From: Paulinella micropora
Lineage: Eukaryota > Cercozoa > Imbricatea > Euglyphida
Assembly: GCA_009731375.1 (NCBI GenBank)
Contig: BJOX01000064.1
Location: 799,313-863,312 of the forward strand
Direction of reading: 5' to 3'
DNA length: 64,000 nucleotides
Shown here: piece by piece, positions 34,121-45,195 of the stretch
How the letters are laid out: each line of letters begins with the position of its first letter
Position numbering within the stretch: position 1 is the stretch's first letter
The notes under the pieces: model-generated
The model's database searches: none
Seen by the model: the letters and a program-made list of their open reading frames with translations, nothing else
Told to the model about the DNA's origin: nothing
Program-made: the position numbers and the translations under genes

Positions 34121-34449
34121 TGCAAATTAGTTGGGAAAAAATGGTGGGCGACGGGAATTTGATTGGTTTGAAGTCAGTTTTTACTATTTTTCAATGAGGT
34201 TTTCGTAATATGTTATTCCGTCACTTTTTTTATAAACATGTATAATTTTTATTGAATAAAATTGCGTTCTAAATTTTTTTTGAATTCTACCGATCATTTT
34301 TATACGGGAGAACCTACATATGAATCGAAAACTAGTTAGTGAAGTCGAAACGTAGTGCAGAGGAGAATCTCATGAACAGGTCAAAAGAGTGACTTATCAA
34401 CCGCAAAGGTTTTGGCAGGTCGTTAAGGTGCTCAGTCTGATAATATACC
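34121..34449 (-). repeat. sequence related to the gypsy-A LTR flank
   Basis: 34320-34445 is homologous in inverted orientation to about 2610-2740, over about 125 bp with indels (shared cgaaaactagttagtgaagtcg). Its link to the truncated gypsy next to it is unclear. 34121-34320 is AT-rich with nothing recognised. Confidence 0.5.
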
Positions 34450-34840
34450 GATGCTATATACATAACTTGATAATGCTATGCTGAGTCACTATTACATATT
34501 TACCTTACCATCACTCATAACATTATCATACGATAAGGTGTGAGTAGGCCATAATATTCTTCTAGTCGATTAGGCCTGACTTGACTGGGAGGCGCTGCAC
34601 TGTGTGTAGTCTAACTGATACACAATTACCTCAGCAAGTCGCGTAGCCACAGTCGACATGATATCTTGGGGAGAGTGCCAGTGAGGGTAAGAGTTTTAAG
34701 ACTAGTATGTTTTGAGTATGTGTTTTTATAACTTTCACAGAATAGCTAATCATATGTAGCACCTGCAGTTAATTTAATAATTAAATTTGCTTCAGGGGGA
34801 GTGTTAGAGCTATTAATAATTAACTTTGCTTCAGGGGGAG
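34450..34840 (+). other. copia-3 3' untranslated region fragment
   Basis: 34670-34740 matches 45068-45125 of copia-2 (gagagtg...gagggtaagag...atgttttgagt...tgtgttttt). A polypurine tract cagggggag with the adjoining LTR start is present twice, 39 bp apart (LTR starts at 34802 and 34841), so the PPT/LTR junction has been duplicated. Confidence 0.6.
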
Positions 34841-35015
34841 TGTTAGAGCTATTAATAGTAGTATATTAATTAAGTTAGATCGTGACAGTACGGGCCGGCA
34901 TATATAATGCGTGTCGCAAGAGCCATTACTTGTGTCAGGCGTAACACGTAGCCGCTATTTATTTTCGCGCGTTCTTCTAATAAACTTTAAACTGCAGACG
35001 ATAGTGTTAATTACT
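34841..35015 (+). repeat. copia-3 LTR (3' end of a lost element)
   Basis: Starts tgttagagc after a polypurine tract and shares agagccattact with the copia-2 LTR. The 3' border is uncertain (about 35005-35015). No internal coding region precedes it apart from the 3' UTR fragment. Confidence 0.55.
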
Positions 35016-35381
35016 GGTTTGCTCCGGGCTTCGCCCGGAGTTAACCGCCGTTAAAGTTCCGAGGAGACGTTTCGTTTTTACGGTAGTCCGGTCGGCACGG
35101 CTACGCCGTGCCGGCGGAGCCGGCACGTGTTTGATCCGGCGTCTGGTTTGGCCTACGTTGGAAAGTTGGGAAGATCGGAAGATCTTCCCAACTTTCAAAC
35201 TCCCGCCCACCCTTTCCTTGTTTTGTTTTGGTTTGTCCTTTGCTTCTGTCTGCTCTGGACTTCTGGTGGCGTTCTGGTGATCGCTGGTGGCCTCCGCTGC
35301 TTCCGCTCGCTCCGCCTTTGATGCGTCTCCCTTGGACTGCTTTGGTGCTACCTTCGGTTGTTGTCGTGAACAACTAGTCAC
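35007..35381 (-). other. basic Lys/Ala/Glu-rich ORF over a hairpin cluster, doubtful gene
   Basis: A 124-aa minus-strand frame rich in Lys, Arg, Ala and Glu. It overlaps several strong hairpins: 35022-35040 (8-bp stem), 35093-35113 (9-bp), 35108-35126 (8-bp, overlapping the previous one) and 35161-35196 (a perfect 16-bp stem, gaaagttgggaagatc, with a 4-nt loop). I recognise no family. The hairpins may be the real feature and the ORF incidental. Confidence 0.3.
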
Positions 35382-35958
35382 TAGGTCGGCCTGCTCGTCG
35401 TGCTTGGTGCCTTCCCTCGTTTAGTGTAGGTTTGTTCCGGTCTAAGGGATTGTTCCGTCACTCTAAGGTTAGTCTGCCGTCCGCTCTCCCCTCCTCCGCC
35501 CGGTTTCTCTGTCCGGCTTTAATGGATAGTATTTTTTCCGCCTTTTGTTTTACCCTTCCACTATCCCCTCCTCCACCCGGTCTTCTTAGTTGACTAGTAG
35601 AGCGTGCCGGTTTTTTGTAAAGTTCGGTTTCAGTACTCAAGTTTTTCGGTGCGGCTGTCTGTGTCCCGAGTGGACATCAGAGCCGCCAACTGTTAGTGTT
35701 TTCTAAACTTGAGTCCTGAATTATTTGAGCCTAGCCCCTTTCCCTCCACACTACTCCGACGAGTTCGGAAGGTTTAGGCCAATAAAGCTTTTCTGTTCTC
35801 ATTCTAAGTAAATTCGAAACTACAATTCGGAAACTTTAACTACTTAGCTTTCACTTCGAATTATTAGGGTAGTCTAACACACAGATTAAAAATGATTAAA
35901 TTTTTTGTAATAATTACTTCGTTTGAAGTTCAGCCACTAATTTTATTTACGACCGCTA
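35382..35958. other. region without a recognisable gene
   Basis: Flank of copia-2. GC-moderate on the left, AT-rich on the right. No ORF with protein character and no repeat was found. Confidence 0.5.
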
Positions 35959-35963
35959 GTAAT
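35959..35963. other. copia-2 target-site duplication (gtaat), left
   Basis: gtaat directly before the 5' LTR, repeated directly after the 3' LTR at 45387-45391. Confidence 0.85.
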
Positions 35964-36159
35964 TGTTGGAACTAATAATTAATTAATAGTTATGGACCGG
36001 CCGTATCGGAGTAACGGTGTCGTTAGAGCCATTACTTATGATCCGGCCAGTCAAGTTACGTGGCGCGTCTGTTGGCGCCTTTTCTCATTAAAGTTGTTAG
36101 TGTATGTTGAGAGTGTAGTTGCCATCATAGATTGCTTTATTAATAACAGTAGTCTAACA
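35964..36159 (+). repeat. copia-2 5' LTR
   Basis: 196 bp, tgttggaac...ctaaca (TG...CA ends). It differs from the 3' LTR by four substitutions and one 5-bp indel, so the insertion is fairly young. Related LTR starts occur at 6304 and 34841. Confidence 0.93.
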
Positions 36160-36175
36160 GGTTATTAAGCCTTGA
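36160..36175 (+). promoter_or_regulatory. copia-2 primer-binding site
   Basis: ggttattaagccttga directly after the LTR, one base different from copia-1. It resembles the ggttatcagagcc type of copia primer site, but the priming tRNA is not established. Confidence 0.6.
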
Positions 36176-36459
36176 TTAGCGAACTCTGCGCCAACAGCTT
36201 TAATCAATTGCACTTAGTCTGAAACGAGAGGCATTAGGCCTTCAACAGAAAAGTGCGAGGATCGACGTGCTGCAGGCAGTCGACATCATTTCGTGGGTAG
36301 GCAGAAGGCACCCACCGCAAACGTGTCTATTGGCTAGACAGCATAACATAGACACACCAACTCATTTCATCCCTAATAATTATTCCTCCATTTCTACTTA
36401 ATCGTAGGAATTTTACTGGTAGCTGAGTTTAGCTCCTACCTTCCGCACTTTGGTCCAAT
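36176..36459 (+). other. copia-2 5' leader
   Basis: Noncoding leader of about 285 bp up to the gag ATG. No hairpin or ORF stands out. Confidence 0.5.
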
Positions 36460-38660
36460 ATGGCAAATCCCATGTTTGGAATGTCGATGAACAGAGGGTT
36501 TAAAGTGGACCCACCGCCATTTAACAGCAGAGACCCAGACTTGGATAATTGGGAATATGGGTTCCTCGCTGTCCTGGCGATCTATGATCCCCTAGCAATA
36601 GGGGAGCTACCCCCCCACAAACGACACCCTCTGTTTACACAAGCACAGCTGACAGTTTCTTTCAATCTACCTACTGAACCACCCCTTTCACCTTCCGGAG
36701 ATAGCGAGGATGAGAGTCAAGATAGGACAGAGAGTAAGAAATCTACAGCTGCCGTAAAGAAAGAAACTACCAGCTCTTCCTCCAGTTCTGCCTTACCTGC
36801 CAAAAAGGAACAAGGACCTAGAACTAGCTCTGCTTTGTCTGATCCTTCTCCTTCCACAGAGACTGCTGAGCATAAAGAGCCTGAGGGGAGTTCGGTCCCT
36901 ATACTACCGCATCTAGACCGAACCCCCTTATTACATCTTTTGCTACAACTAAGTACTACCAGCAAGTTGAAGAAAGAGACAGACTGAAACGTAACCGATT
37001 TATCTTTGCCCTCTTAATTCAGTCCTGTTCAAAGGACAAGGAAGCTATGTCTGTAATTAGAACAGCGGGGACGGATGGAGTCGAGTGTTTCATGGCACTG
37101 AGGAAGAGGTACGGAGGTCTTGATCTTGTTAAATGGAAAGAAAGACAAGACTTCCTTGACTTCCTACCCCAAAAAGGTTCAAGACGTAAGATCATGGTTG
37201 ACCCTCTTCCACAGTAACATTGCAGATCAAGAGTCAGTCATGAAAGTCTCATACCCAGAACTAGATCGAAATGGTCATGAAAAAGATAGAACACCTGACT
37301 GAGTTCGACAGTTTTCGCAATAAGGTTACCAGCCTCCTTCCGGAGGAACGACCGGGTTGGGAATCCTTTGTAAAAGTAATAGAACAAGTTGCTCAAACAG
37401 AGGAATCCAAAAACAAAATGAAGAAACTTTACTCGTCAGGGGGCGGTTTCCGTTCCCTTTCGTCTAAAACTTCATCTGGTGTGGGTACCAAGAACGACCC
37501 CATAACAGTCAACCTTATGGGAAACCAAGGTAGTAAGGTATCCCAAGGTTGCTACAATTGTCATGGGGATCACCAAATCAAGATTTGCATTGTCCCCTGT
37601 AATCTTCCCGAGTGCCCTCGAGACGGACATGTCCCAGTGAATTGCCCCATAAGGAAGAAGGCAGCAAGAATAGTCAACTTAGCAAAAGGAGTAGGAGAGC
37701 TGAGTCTGACTCGGACAGATAAGAATAAGGAGAGCAGTAAAGGGAAGAGAAAGATGAGACGACAGAAGAAAGAGGTAGGGAAGGAGAAAAGGAAGTTGAA
37801 ATCATCTGATTTCATCAAGAAGAAAACAGTAAAAGAAAAGACGATTAGCCTGAACGCAGGAGGTTCTGACTCCTCTTCTTCTGGTAGTTCTGAAGAAGAA
37901 GAAGAGGAGTCCGAAGCTCATGATTCAGACGAAGAGTCTAGTACTCATGATGAGGATGGAGGTGAGGAGGGAGTAGGGGAAATAGGGAACATTAATCATA
38001 TGTTAAGCATAAATATGATGAAGAGGGAGGAAACAGACGAAGAAGAAACAAGTCCCTCACTCGACAACACCCCATCCACTTCCTCTTTTGAACAACAACC
38101 ACCGCCACCTCACACTTCAGAATTGGAGGACAAGAAGGAAAAGAGCAACACTCACGCACAAGATATGTCTGCCCCCCCCTCGTGCCTCTCGGTCTAATCC
38201 TTTTGTTCCTCTCCTGAAAGACAACTGTTTCGTCAATTTTCTTGACATGATGGGCGACCCCACACCTCTTGGGGTAATATACCCTATGGAGGAGGGATGG
38301 GGGCTTCGTTGTGTCAAGGGAGGATACAGGAAAGTCCTAATGAAGTCCCGGAATTCTATTTATTTCCACTTACGTGAGGATGATGGACCGTTGTGGGCAC
38401 AGCCTCCCAGGGGAAGTACGATTGTTGTTTCAAGCTCGAAACAATGTGAAGGGTTTACCTCTAACAATGCACGTTGCTCATGGAAACTGGGAGCCGCCAG
38501 GGATAAATCCAAATCAGGTGGTGAATGTGCCCAGAGGATGGAAAAAAGAGGATGTGATTTTTGTTCCCACCATATCAGCTGTGAACGAAATAGGGAAGAC
38601 TTATTAGCAGTAATTAGGGCACAGCGAATGCGGGGGGTACACCATGGCATTCCGGGTTAA
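36460..38660 (+). pseudogene. gag: copia-2 gag
   Basis: ATG 36460 opens a 175-codon frame; the frame then shifts near 36.95 kb, where the protein continues with LIQSC, KRYGGLD and QDFLDFL blocks that match copia-1 gag; it shifts again near 37.2-37.3 kb into 37271-38197, and near 38.09-38.19 kb into 38088-38660. A zinc-knuckle-like CYNC...H...C (C-x2-C-x3-H-x4-C, one residue shorter than standard) is at 37550-37588. Lys/Arg-rich and acidic stretches follow. The C-terminal Cys/His cluster at 38445-38572 reads CEG...RCSW...CDFCSHH, the counterpart of the one in copia-1. At least three shifts make this copy defective. Confidence 0.75.
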
Positions 38661-39693
38661 TGGTGGCCCCTATGGACTGGATTACACGTCAATGGATTAG
38701 GACAGATGAAACATCCCCCCCTGTTTAGTCTGATCCTCTCACGTCACCTTCCTCACATACATGACCATCCAGACATGTCCCTTCTCATAGTCCCAGTGCT
38801 TCATCATCTTCTTTCACAGGACATAATCTCCCTACTTCAACTGTACAACGTTCTGACTCAAATATTGAAACGAGTAAGAACGTTGAGGCTGCAGTAGGGG
38901 GAAACAACCAAAGAAGAGAAAGAAGTGAGGGGGAGGTGATGACGGACGAAGACGATGACGAAACCATCTCTTATGCTACCCCTCAAAAGTCTTCCTCTTC
39001 CTCCACTAAATCATCTGTACAACGCTCAAACTCTAAGAAAGAGATGAGTAAGGGCGTTGAGGATGAAACAGGGGGAGAAGAGGGGGAGAACAAAAGAGCA
39101 CGCCCGTTGTCTGTTCGTCGTATCACGCATTCCCCTTCACCACACCTTGCACCTAGCGAGATGTACGAGGAGAAAGAGAGAGATTTAGAGAGAGTCTGAC
39201 CTTCACCACGCCTTGCACCTAGTGAGATTTACGAGGGGAGGGAGAGAGAGTTAGAAAGAGAAAGGATTAGGCGAGACCCCACGATTGCATGGAGATGGGA
39301 TGAGGGGAAGATGGTGATAACAGGGGGAAACGGAGAGATACCATCTATAGGAGAGATACATAGACTGTTCGGTGCGTTAGCAGAGGGTGCTAGAGAGATA
39401 GAGGTGAGGGATCCTCTTATTACCGGAAGAGAGGGGGAAGTTAACGATTTCTACCTTGAATTTTACGTGGATATTGAATGTTTCGTTATCTCTATGGCCC
39501 ATAAATGGAACAACCCTTTTGCGAGAGGGCTCGTCGCGGCATTTCCTCATCTCAGAGCTCGACTGCTGGAATACCGGGAATACTGGCAAAGGATAGGGAT
39601 AGAGGGGGAGAACGTACGGGACATCCCTCCATCAAGACCTAACACATCGTCCAACCCCGCCTTAACCCCCCATCCGAGAAAGATTGCGCTATA
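38661..39693 (+). pseudogene. copia-2 gag-protease linker and pre-protease domain
   Basis: Ser/Glu-rich, low-complexity frame 38936-39199, then 39311-39694, which has a more folded look: FYLEFYVDIECFVISMAHKW corresponds in position to TINVFYSGLRTVIEQYVVNM in copia-1 (9.92-9.99 kb). The block is therefore conserved between the two elements, but I cannot name it. A 39198-39235 segment repeats 39139-39180 (tcaccacaccttgcacctag), a small tandem duplication. Confidence 0.45.
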
Positions 39694-40239
39694 ATGATGC
39701 ATGAGAGCGAGGGAGATGAGGGGGAGACACCAGACAAGAGTATGGCGGAGATGGTGTGGGTAGACGATAGTGGGGCTAGTGAATCCCAATTACCCCATAA
39801 GGACGTATTCGTGAGGATGAAACACAACCCTCAAAAGTTCAAAATTGCAAAATGGAGTATTAGGACAGAGTACAAAGGAAAAGTCTTAATGCAACTTTCT
39901 GGAGCAAATGGAGAACCGGTTCAGGTGTTTGATTCACACACGACATACAACCCTCCTTTGAGTTACGGTTTAGTCGGCGACGCTACTTCGGCTTGGTTGA
40001 AACAAGGGCGAGCAGTATTCCATCAAAACAACCAAGTGATAGTGCTCAAGTCCCCAATCCATATCAATGAGGAACAGATTGTAGCTAGGGGCAGATCATT
40101 GCCCAACAATCTGTTCGTCTTTGGTCCCCCAGGAATGCCCCCTCTAGACCCAAATCAACGATACGAACCAGTCCCTCTCGAAAAACGGAATGTGAAAGTA
40201 GAAAAAGAGGGATCATCTTCCTCTACCGTCACATTCTGA
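39694..40239 (+). CDS. copia-2 aspartic protease
   Basis: 181-aa frame. The active site is near 39759-39780: VWVDDSGASE, the normal DSGA form, followed by LPHKDVFVRM. The rest of the domain corresponds to copia-1 10.2-10.57 kb (IVLKSPIHINE versus IILLDRPIPVD). It would process Gag-Pol. The frame is intact, but neighbouring frames are not. Confidence 0.75.
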   Translation: MMHESEGDEGETPDKSMAEMVWVDDSGASESQLPHKDVFVRMKHNPQKFKIAKWSIRTEYKGKVLMQLSGANGEPVQVFDSHTTYNPPLSYGLVGDATSAWLKQGRAVFHQNNQVIVLKSPIHINEEQIVARGRSLPNNLFVFGPPGMPPLDPNQRYEPVPLEKRNVKVEKEGSSSSTVTF

Positions 40240-41450
40240 CTTCCACCTCGCCGTCCTACACAACCAACAACCCTTCCCGTGTACAATGATGTATGTTGCA
40301 ATGATATCCCATGTTTGTGTGAGAGATGTCGCGACAATAAATCATATGTCCCGTTGTCTTGCGAAACAAACACGGAAAAGGGTGAGAATTGTTCACAAAG
40401 TTTGGCTTGTTGCATGGTCATGCCAAATGATGTATGTTCACACACTTCACGAACTCAAGAACACGATATTGGTTGCTGAATGTCAAAAGCTTTGAATCCT
40501 GTTGTCCGACCCACACATAGTGAGCATATACACGCCACCGTCTTCCATCGAATGTGTAAACATAGAGGGGTGAAGGCTTTGGAAAGAATGGCTCATTATA
40601 TGGGGGTGAAGATAGAAGGGGTAGGATGGCGAGAAAGAATTATGAAGTGCGAATATTGTTTAAGGAATAAGATAAAGAAAGCACCTCCTTTCCACAAGAA
40701 CCATCACATTGTTGAACGTCATTCCGGGGTTCATATTTCAATGGACACACAAGGATGGTGGAATACAATATCATGGGACGGTAAGCGATACAAATTCACG
40801 GTCAAGTGTCTCGCTTCAAATTTCGAGCTCGACTATTATTTACGTCATAAGAATGAATTCTTTCCGTGTTTTATTAAGGCCGTTGCTTTCTTCGAAAGAC
40901 ATACAAACCGGAAAGTCAAATTTATTACCTGTGACCAAGAATATGGTCGATATGATACCTTTCAGGAGTGGGTTAATGTTAATCAGCCTATCTGAATTGA
41001 TGCTCCAACCGCGGAGAAACAGGCAGTCTCAAAGATAGAGAGGTCCCACCAAACCAACGGTGGGCCTGCAAGGGCGATGCTCAGCGATGCTGAGCTCCCT
41101 CCAAAATTTTGGACGGAGATGGAAAGGAACGCCATTTATATTAACAACCTCCTCCCGATAGCCAAAGGACCCTTTAAGGGAAAGTCCTCTTTCTAAGTCA
41201 TTCACCGCCGAAAACCATACCTTCATCACCTTCGACACACGGGGTGTGCTGCAGTGATGAAGGTTAAGGCTCAGCGGGGGAAGGGCGAGAGAGGAAAGAA
41301 AGTAACATCTTTTTAGGTTACGAACGTAATACCGGGTATTATCGTGTCTATGATCCCGTCGCGCGCATAATACACGGTAATGTCCGGGATGTTATGTTCA
41401 ATGTATGGAGACTGGGCAAACGAGAGGCCTCCAAAGCCCTCGAAGGAACA
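40240..41450 (+). pseudogene. copia-2 integrase
   Basis: Zinc module in 40480-40995: FHRMCKHRG...CEYC (HHCC type). The core follows in the same frame: SMDTQGWW (first Asp) and TCDQEY (second Asp), then a TGA at about 40993 and, downstream, KIERSH (Glu, about 41030), FWTEMERNAIYI and FLGYE..TGYYRVYD. There is a stop near 41.19 kb and frame changes near 41.2-41.3 kb. All blocks match copia-1 10.9-11.8 kb. Defective copy. Confidence 0.8.
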
Positions 41451-42402
41451 GCAGAGGAGGGTATGTTTTCGGTCGGATGGAAATCGACCACACCCTCTGC
41501 TGTTTTGTCCCCAGTTAACACACCACCGAAAGAGAACCTTAGTTTTGACGTACTAGTAGCTACACATAGTACATCTGCCTCACCTCCCGTAGTTGTTACT
41601 AGCAATAGTGAAAGTACAGAGAATGCACCCATTACGTCCATGACACCTCAGAAAGGACCTGAAAGTGATGACGATTCGGTGATCGTCGCAAGCGATAGTG
41701 ACAAAAACGATGTCAAAAGTCAAGATTTCAGTAATCTACCTGATCTCATTCCTCCTACCCCGTCCTCACGAGATGTAGGGAGCATGAATCAGGGGAAGAA
41801 AGGTGTCAGGGTAGTGGGAAAGAGGGGGAGAAAACCCAAACTTAAAGTCATTTTGTCTGGGAAAAGCGTTCAGATCCAGGCACGAGCTTTAGGGGAAGAG
41901 TGGGCCAAATCCACATACGGAGATAAGTGGGAGTCTACTTTGCGGAATGGAGTTACTCTTGCCCCGACTGCACCGGTTGTCAGGAGAAATCAACGATTCC
42001 CAGCCCACCACGTTAAGTTTGATGATGGCGAGACGGAGAAAATAATAGATTCTGAGATTTTAAAGTATGAGATTTCAGGGGGAGCAGCTCCCCCTTCTCT
42101 CGTACCGCAGACTATTATCGAACCGGCACGCCACGACCCCAATGTAACCAGTGAATTCAGCCATGCCGAGGGGGAGAGATTTAGGATAGCTGCGGAAAAG
42201 GACAAACATCCCCCGGGATGGAGGTCTCATGAGCAAGGAAACATTTCTCAGGAGAACGTAATCCACGGGAGAACCAGAAATAAACATATCTCTGCCTGTG
42301 CGAAAGAAGAGAGAATCAATTATTGCCTGGTCACCGAGCAAATCCCGGAATTCCCCGTCGTACAGAAACCGAAAGATAGAAGACAAGCAAGAGAGACAGA
42401 AG
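41451..42402 (+). pseudogene. copia-2 integrase-RT linker
   Basis: Part of the 469-aa frame 41394-42803. Ser/Thr/Pro/Lys-rich, with a segment around 41.8-42.1 kb (RGRKPKLKV, RFPAHHVKFDDGETE) that looks somewhat chromatin-protein-like, but it carries no domain I can name. Corresponds to 11.8-12.8 kb in copia-1. Confidence 0.45.
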
Positions 42403-44063
42403 TCAGACAGCAAGAGGAGCTCAAAGCTTTCGAATGGAGGAAAGAGAGCGAGGCGAGAAAGTCAGGCACCCCCATCATTCCTCTGAAATGGATAGACACT
42501 GTTAAGCAACAAGGAACGAGCGACGAATATCATAAAGCTAGAATCACCCTAAGGGGGGATCTCCTGAAAGCGTACATACTCACCTACCGCTCATCATCGC
42601 ACTATCCTTCTTATCATTGCCTATGCTGCCTGCTTCGGTATAGACTTGTGGTTAATAGATTTCACCACCGCATACTTCATGCCAACATGACTTATGATGT
42701 CTATGTAAAACCCCCCCGGGTTTTGAGAGAAAAGGTTTTGTTTGGCTCCTCCGGAAGGCCCTTTATGGTCATCCTGAGGCAGGGAGATTATGGTATGATT
42801 TGATGCTAAAGGAGTTAGTCGGAAAGCAAGCTTTTATTACTTTCTCCCTTGACCGGGCTTCTTTTATCCAACATGCCAAGGACCCTATAAGTACGCAGCT
42901 CCTCTCTTTTCACGTAGATGATGGCTTGCACGCTGCTGATGAGTCCAAACACATAAGTCTTGTAGAGAGCATGAAGAATCATGGTTTCAGGTGTAAAAAC
43001 TTAGGGAAGGCCACGGAATTCAAGAACATCCAGATTGTCCAATCTGAGAAAGGGATTTTACTACATCAACGAAAATATGAGCTTCTATTTTAGACGAGTT
43101 AGATTATATGAAGATTCCCGCTAAAACCCCTTTCACCTCAGAAAACCCTGCCCCCCTGAAAGTTGGTCACCGCCTGCTCAAATACGACCTTAGATGTTTG
43201 ATTGGCATGCTTATCTTCCTCGCTGTTCACACCCGACCTCCCTTGATCTGTCCCCTGAGTATAGCTGCAAAGCAACAAGTCCCATCCCCTGAGATATCTT
43301 ATGCCATGGTTCACCGCATGTTTCTGTGGTTGCTGACCCCGAGAGCCCTATATTTCAAACGGGGTGATAAGAGGCTAGTCAAGATATTAACGGAAGGATT
43401 CTCTGTCCCCAAACCCCAAATTCATGGAGACCGGCCGAAGGACCATCAGCCGCAGAAAAGGCACTTGAGCTTTACTCATGTGAAGCCACAGAAATCAATG
43501 CTGTCAATGTCCCCGTTATCGCCAACGTCGAAAAACTGATAGACGAACGTCCCCTCGTGGGATACGTCGACTCAGATTTCGCTGGAGAAAAGTTTACAAG
43601 GAAGTCCCTTTCTGGGTACATCTTTCTCTTCAACGGGGCACCGGTAGCATGGTTCTCTAAACTTCAAACTGTAATTGCTCAATCTACCCTTGAGTCGGAG
43701 ACCGTATCTGCTAATGAAGCGGTAAAGGAGTTGCTTGCTTTAAGACAGTCTTTCCGTGACATCGGTTTGCCAATAAGAGGCTTCACCCCCTTGTTCGAAG
43801 ACAACGAGGGGACTATCATCCTCTCAGAAAGGGGCTTAGGGGAGTCCCGAACCAAACATATCGATGTCAGGTACCACCTGCTCGAAAAGTTTGTTAAGGA
43901 GGGAGTTGTCAAATTGCTCCGGGTACCGACGGAGGAAAACATCGCGGATTTATTTACCAAAATAAATTTCACGTACGAAAAATTCAGTTACCTGGCTGAC
44001 CAAATCTCGGTGAAGTTGATGAAAGAATTTCTCGCAAAGTTTGGCGTTAAAGTCGCGTTGTAA
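42403..44063 (+). pseudogene. copia-2 reverse transcriptase and RNase H
   Basis: RT starts with FEWRKESEARKSG at 42.43 kb and has PPRVLREK and YGHPEAG-like coding near 42.76 kb (in a shifted frame). FHVDDGLHAADE (motif C) is near 42.91 kb in frame 42800-43093, and KYDLRCLIG is near 43.18 kb. The RNase H frame 43557-44063 (168 aa) is intact, with GYVDSDFAG (Asp), ESETVSANEA (Glu), FEDNEGTI (Asp), RTKHIDVRYH and ENIADLFTK. Frames change near 42.58, 42.80, 43.09 and 43.54 kb. Converts element RNA to cDNA in an active relative. Confidence 0.82.
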
Positions 44064-45185
44064 GTACCGGGTATTACCACATAAATATTCACGCTATGAT
44101 CGTCTATAATTATATTCTCGGAAGCGGATTGTATTAATTCTCGTATATTATATTTCTCGCATACTGTATATCGAGGGGAGTGATATAGGTGATTTGAGCG
44201 GGTGGACCCATTGTTACCAGAGCGGTTGAAAAGCTGCCGAGCGTCAACCTAGAATAGTTTGACGCGCGGTAGTGATTCGAGATGGAAGATATCTGGACTT
44301 TCACCTTTCTCTTCCCTCCCCCCTCCATTTGTTAAGTCGTAATAATCATTCAGTCGCATAATTCTACAAAGTTGAGGGGGAGGATGAGAAGCGCCGCAGC
44401 GGAGTTCGCAGCGGAGTTCGAGTCGGGCCCCGAAAACTTGCTAAGTACGTGCGTGTTTCCGTGTTAGTGTAAGCTCGGAAACACGCACTACCTTATCGAT
44501 TGTATTGCTTAAACGTTATAAATCTTTTGTAATCACACTTTATACATAAAAATCTATAAGAAGCCGACACGGAGTCCGGCTGGTCGGTGAACGTGCCACA
44601 CGGGAGTGTGGAACAACACGGAAGTACGTCAGACCAGCCGGATGTACCAGACAGGCCGATAATTACAGATATCGTGTCTTTGTTCACATATATTATATTA
44701 TTTTTGTTACTTTTATATAACCCCTTACGGGAAGCGCTTCAAAATTTTAGTTTTCATAATATGATCATATGTGGATATATATTATATATACACATATATA
44801 TTTTTCATATATTTATCACCGTCCATATTTATGTTATTACTTCTTCTGAAGTTATTATCATAACTCTGTATTCTTATATGATCCATATGTATGTAATTTT
44901 CACATATTTCTCTTACTCATTTGCGAGGTGAGGAGAATAGGGCGTTAATACTCTTCTCGTTGGGTAAGCTCGAATATACCACAGGTGCGGTGCCTTGTAC
45001 GTACTCTAGCTGACTAGTACGTACTCGCTGTGGATAGGAGGGTAGCCAACCCCAACAATACTTCTGGGAGAGAGTGAGGGTAAGAGAATATGTTTTGAGT
45101 TTGTGTTTTCTAATGTTTCACAAAATACGAATAGGAGACGTAACTTAATTAGGAACGGCAGTAAATTATATTAATTTCCTTTGTT
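44064..45185 (+). other. copia-2 3' untranslated region with stem-loops
   Basis: About 1.1 kb. It contains a 13-bp hairpin with arms gtgcgtgtttccg (44449-44461) and its complement (44476-44488), and a nested structure: an 11-bp outer stem tccggctggtc (44575-44585) with its complement (44632-44642) enclosing ccacac/gtgtgg (44596-44611). The centre (44.68-44.93 kb) is AT-rich. No gene is seen. Confidence 0.6.
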
Positions 45186-45195
45186 CCAGGGGGAG
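45186..45195 (+). promoter_or_regulatory. copia-2 polypurine tract
   Basis: Purine-rich agggggag directly before the 3' LTR start, the usual primer for plus-strand DNA synthesis. Same motif before the copia-3 LTR at 34792 and 34831. Confidence 0.75.

Noticed and set aside
35007-35381. A confident host gene
   Set aside because: Low-complexity basic ORF over hairpins, without any recognisable domain; kept only as a doubtful feature.
41394-42803. A host chromatin gene in the 469-aa frame
   Set aside because: It starts in the copia-2 integrase tail and ends in the RT, so it is the element linker.
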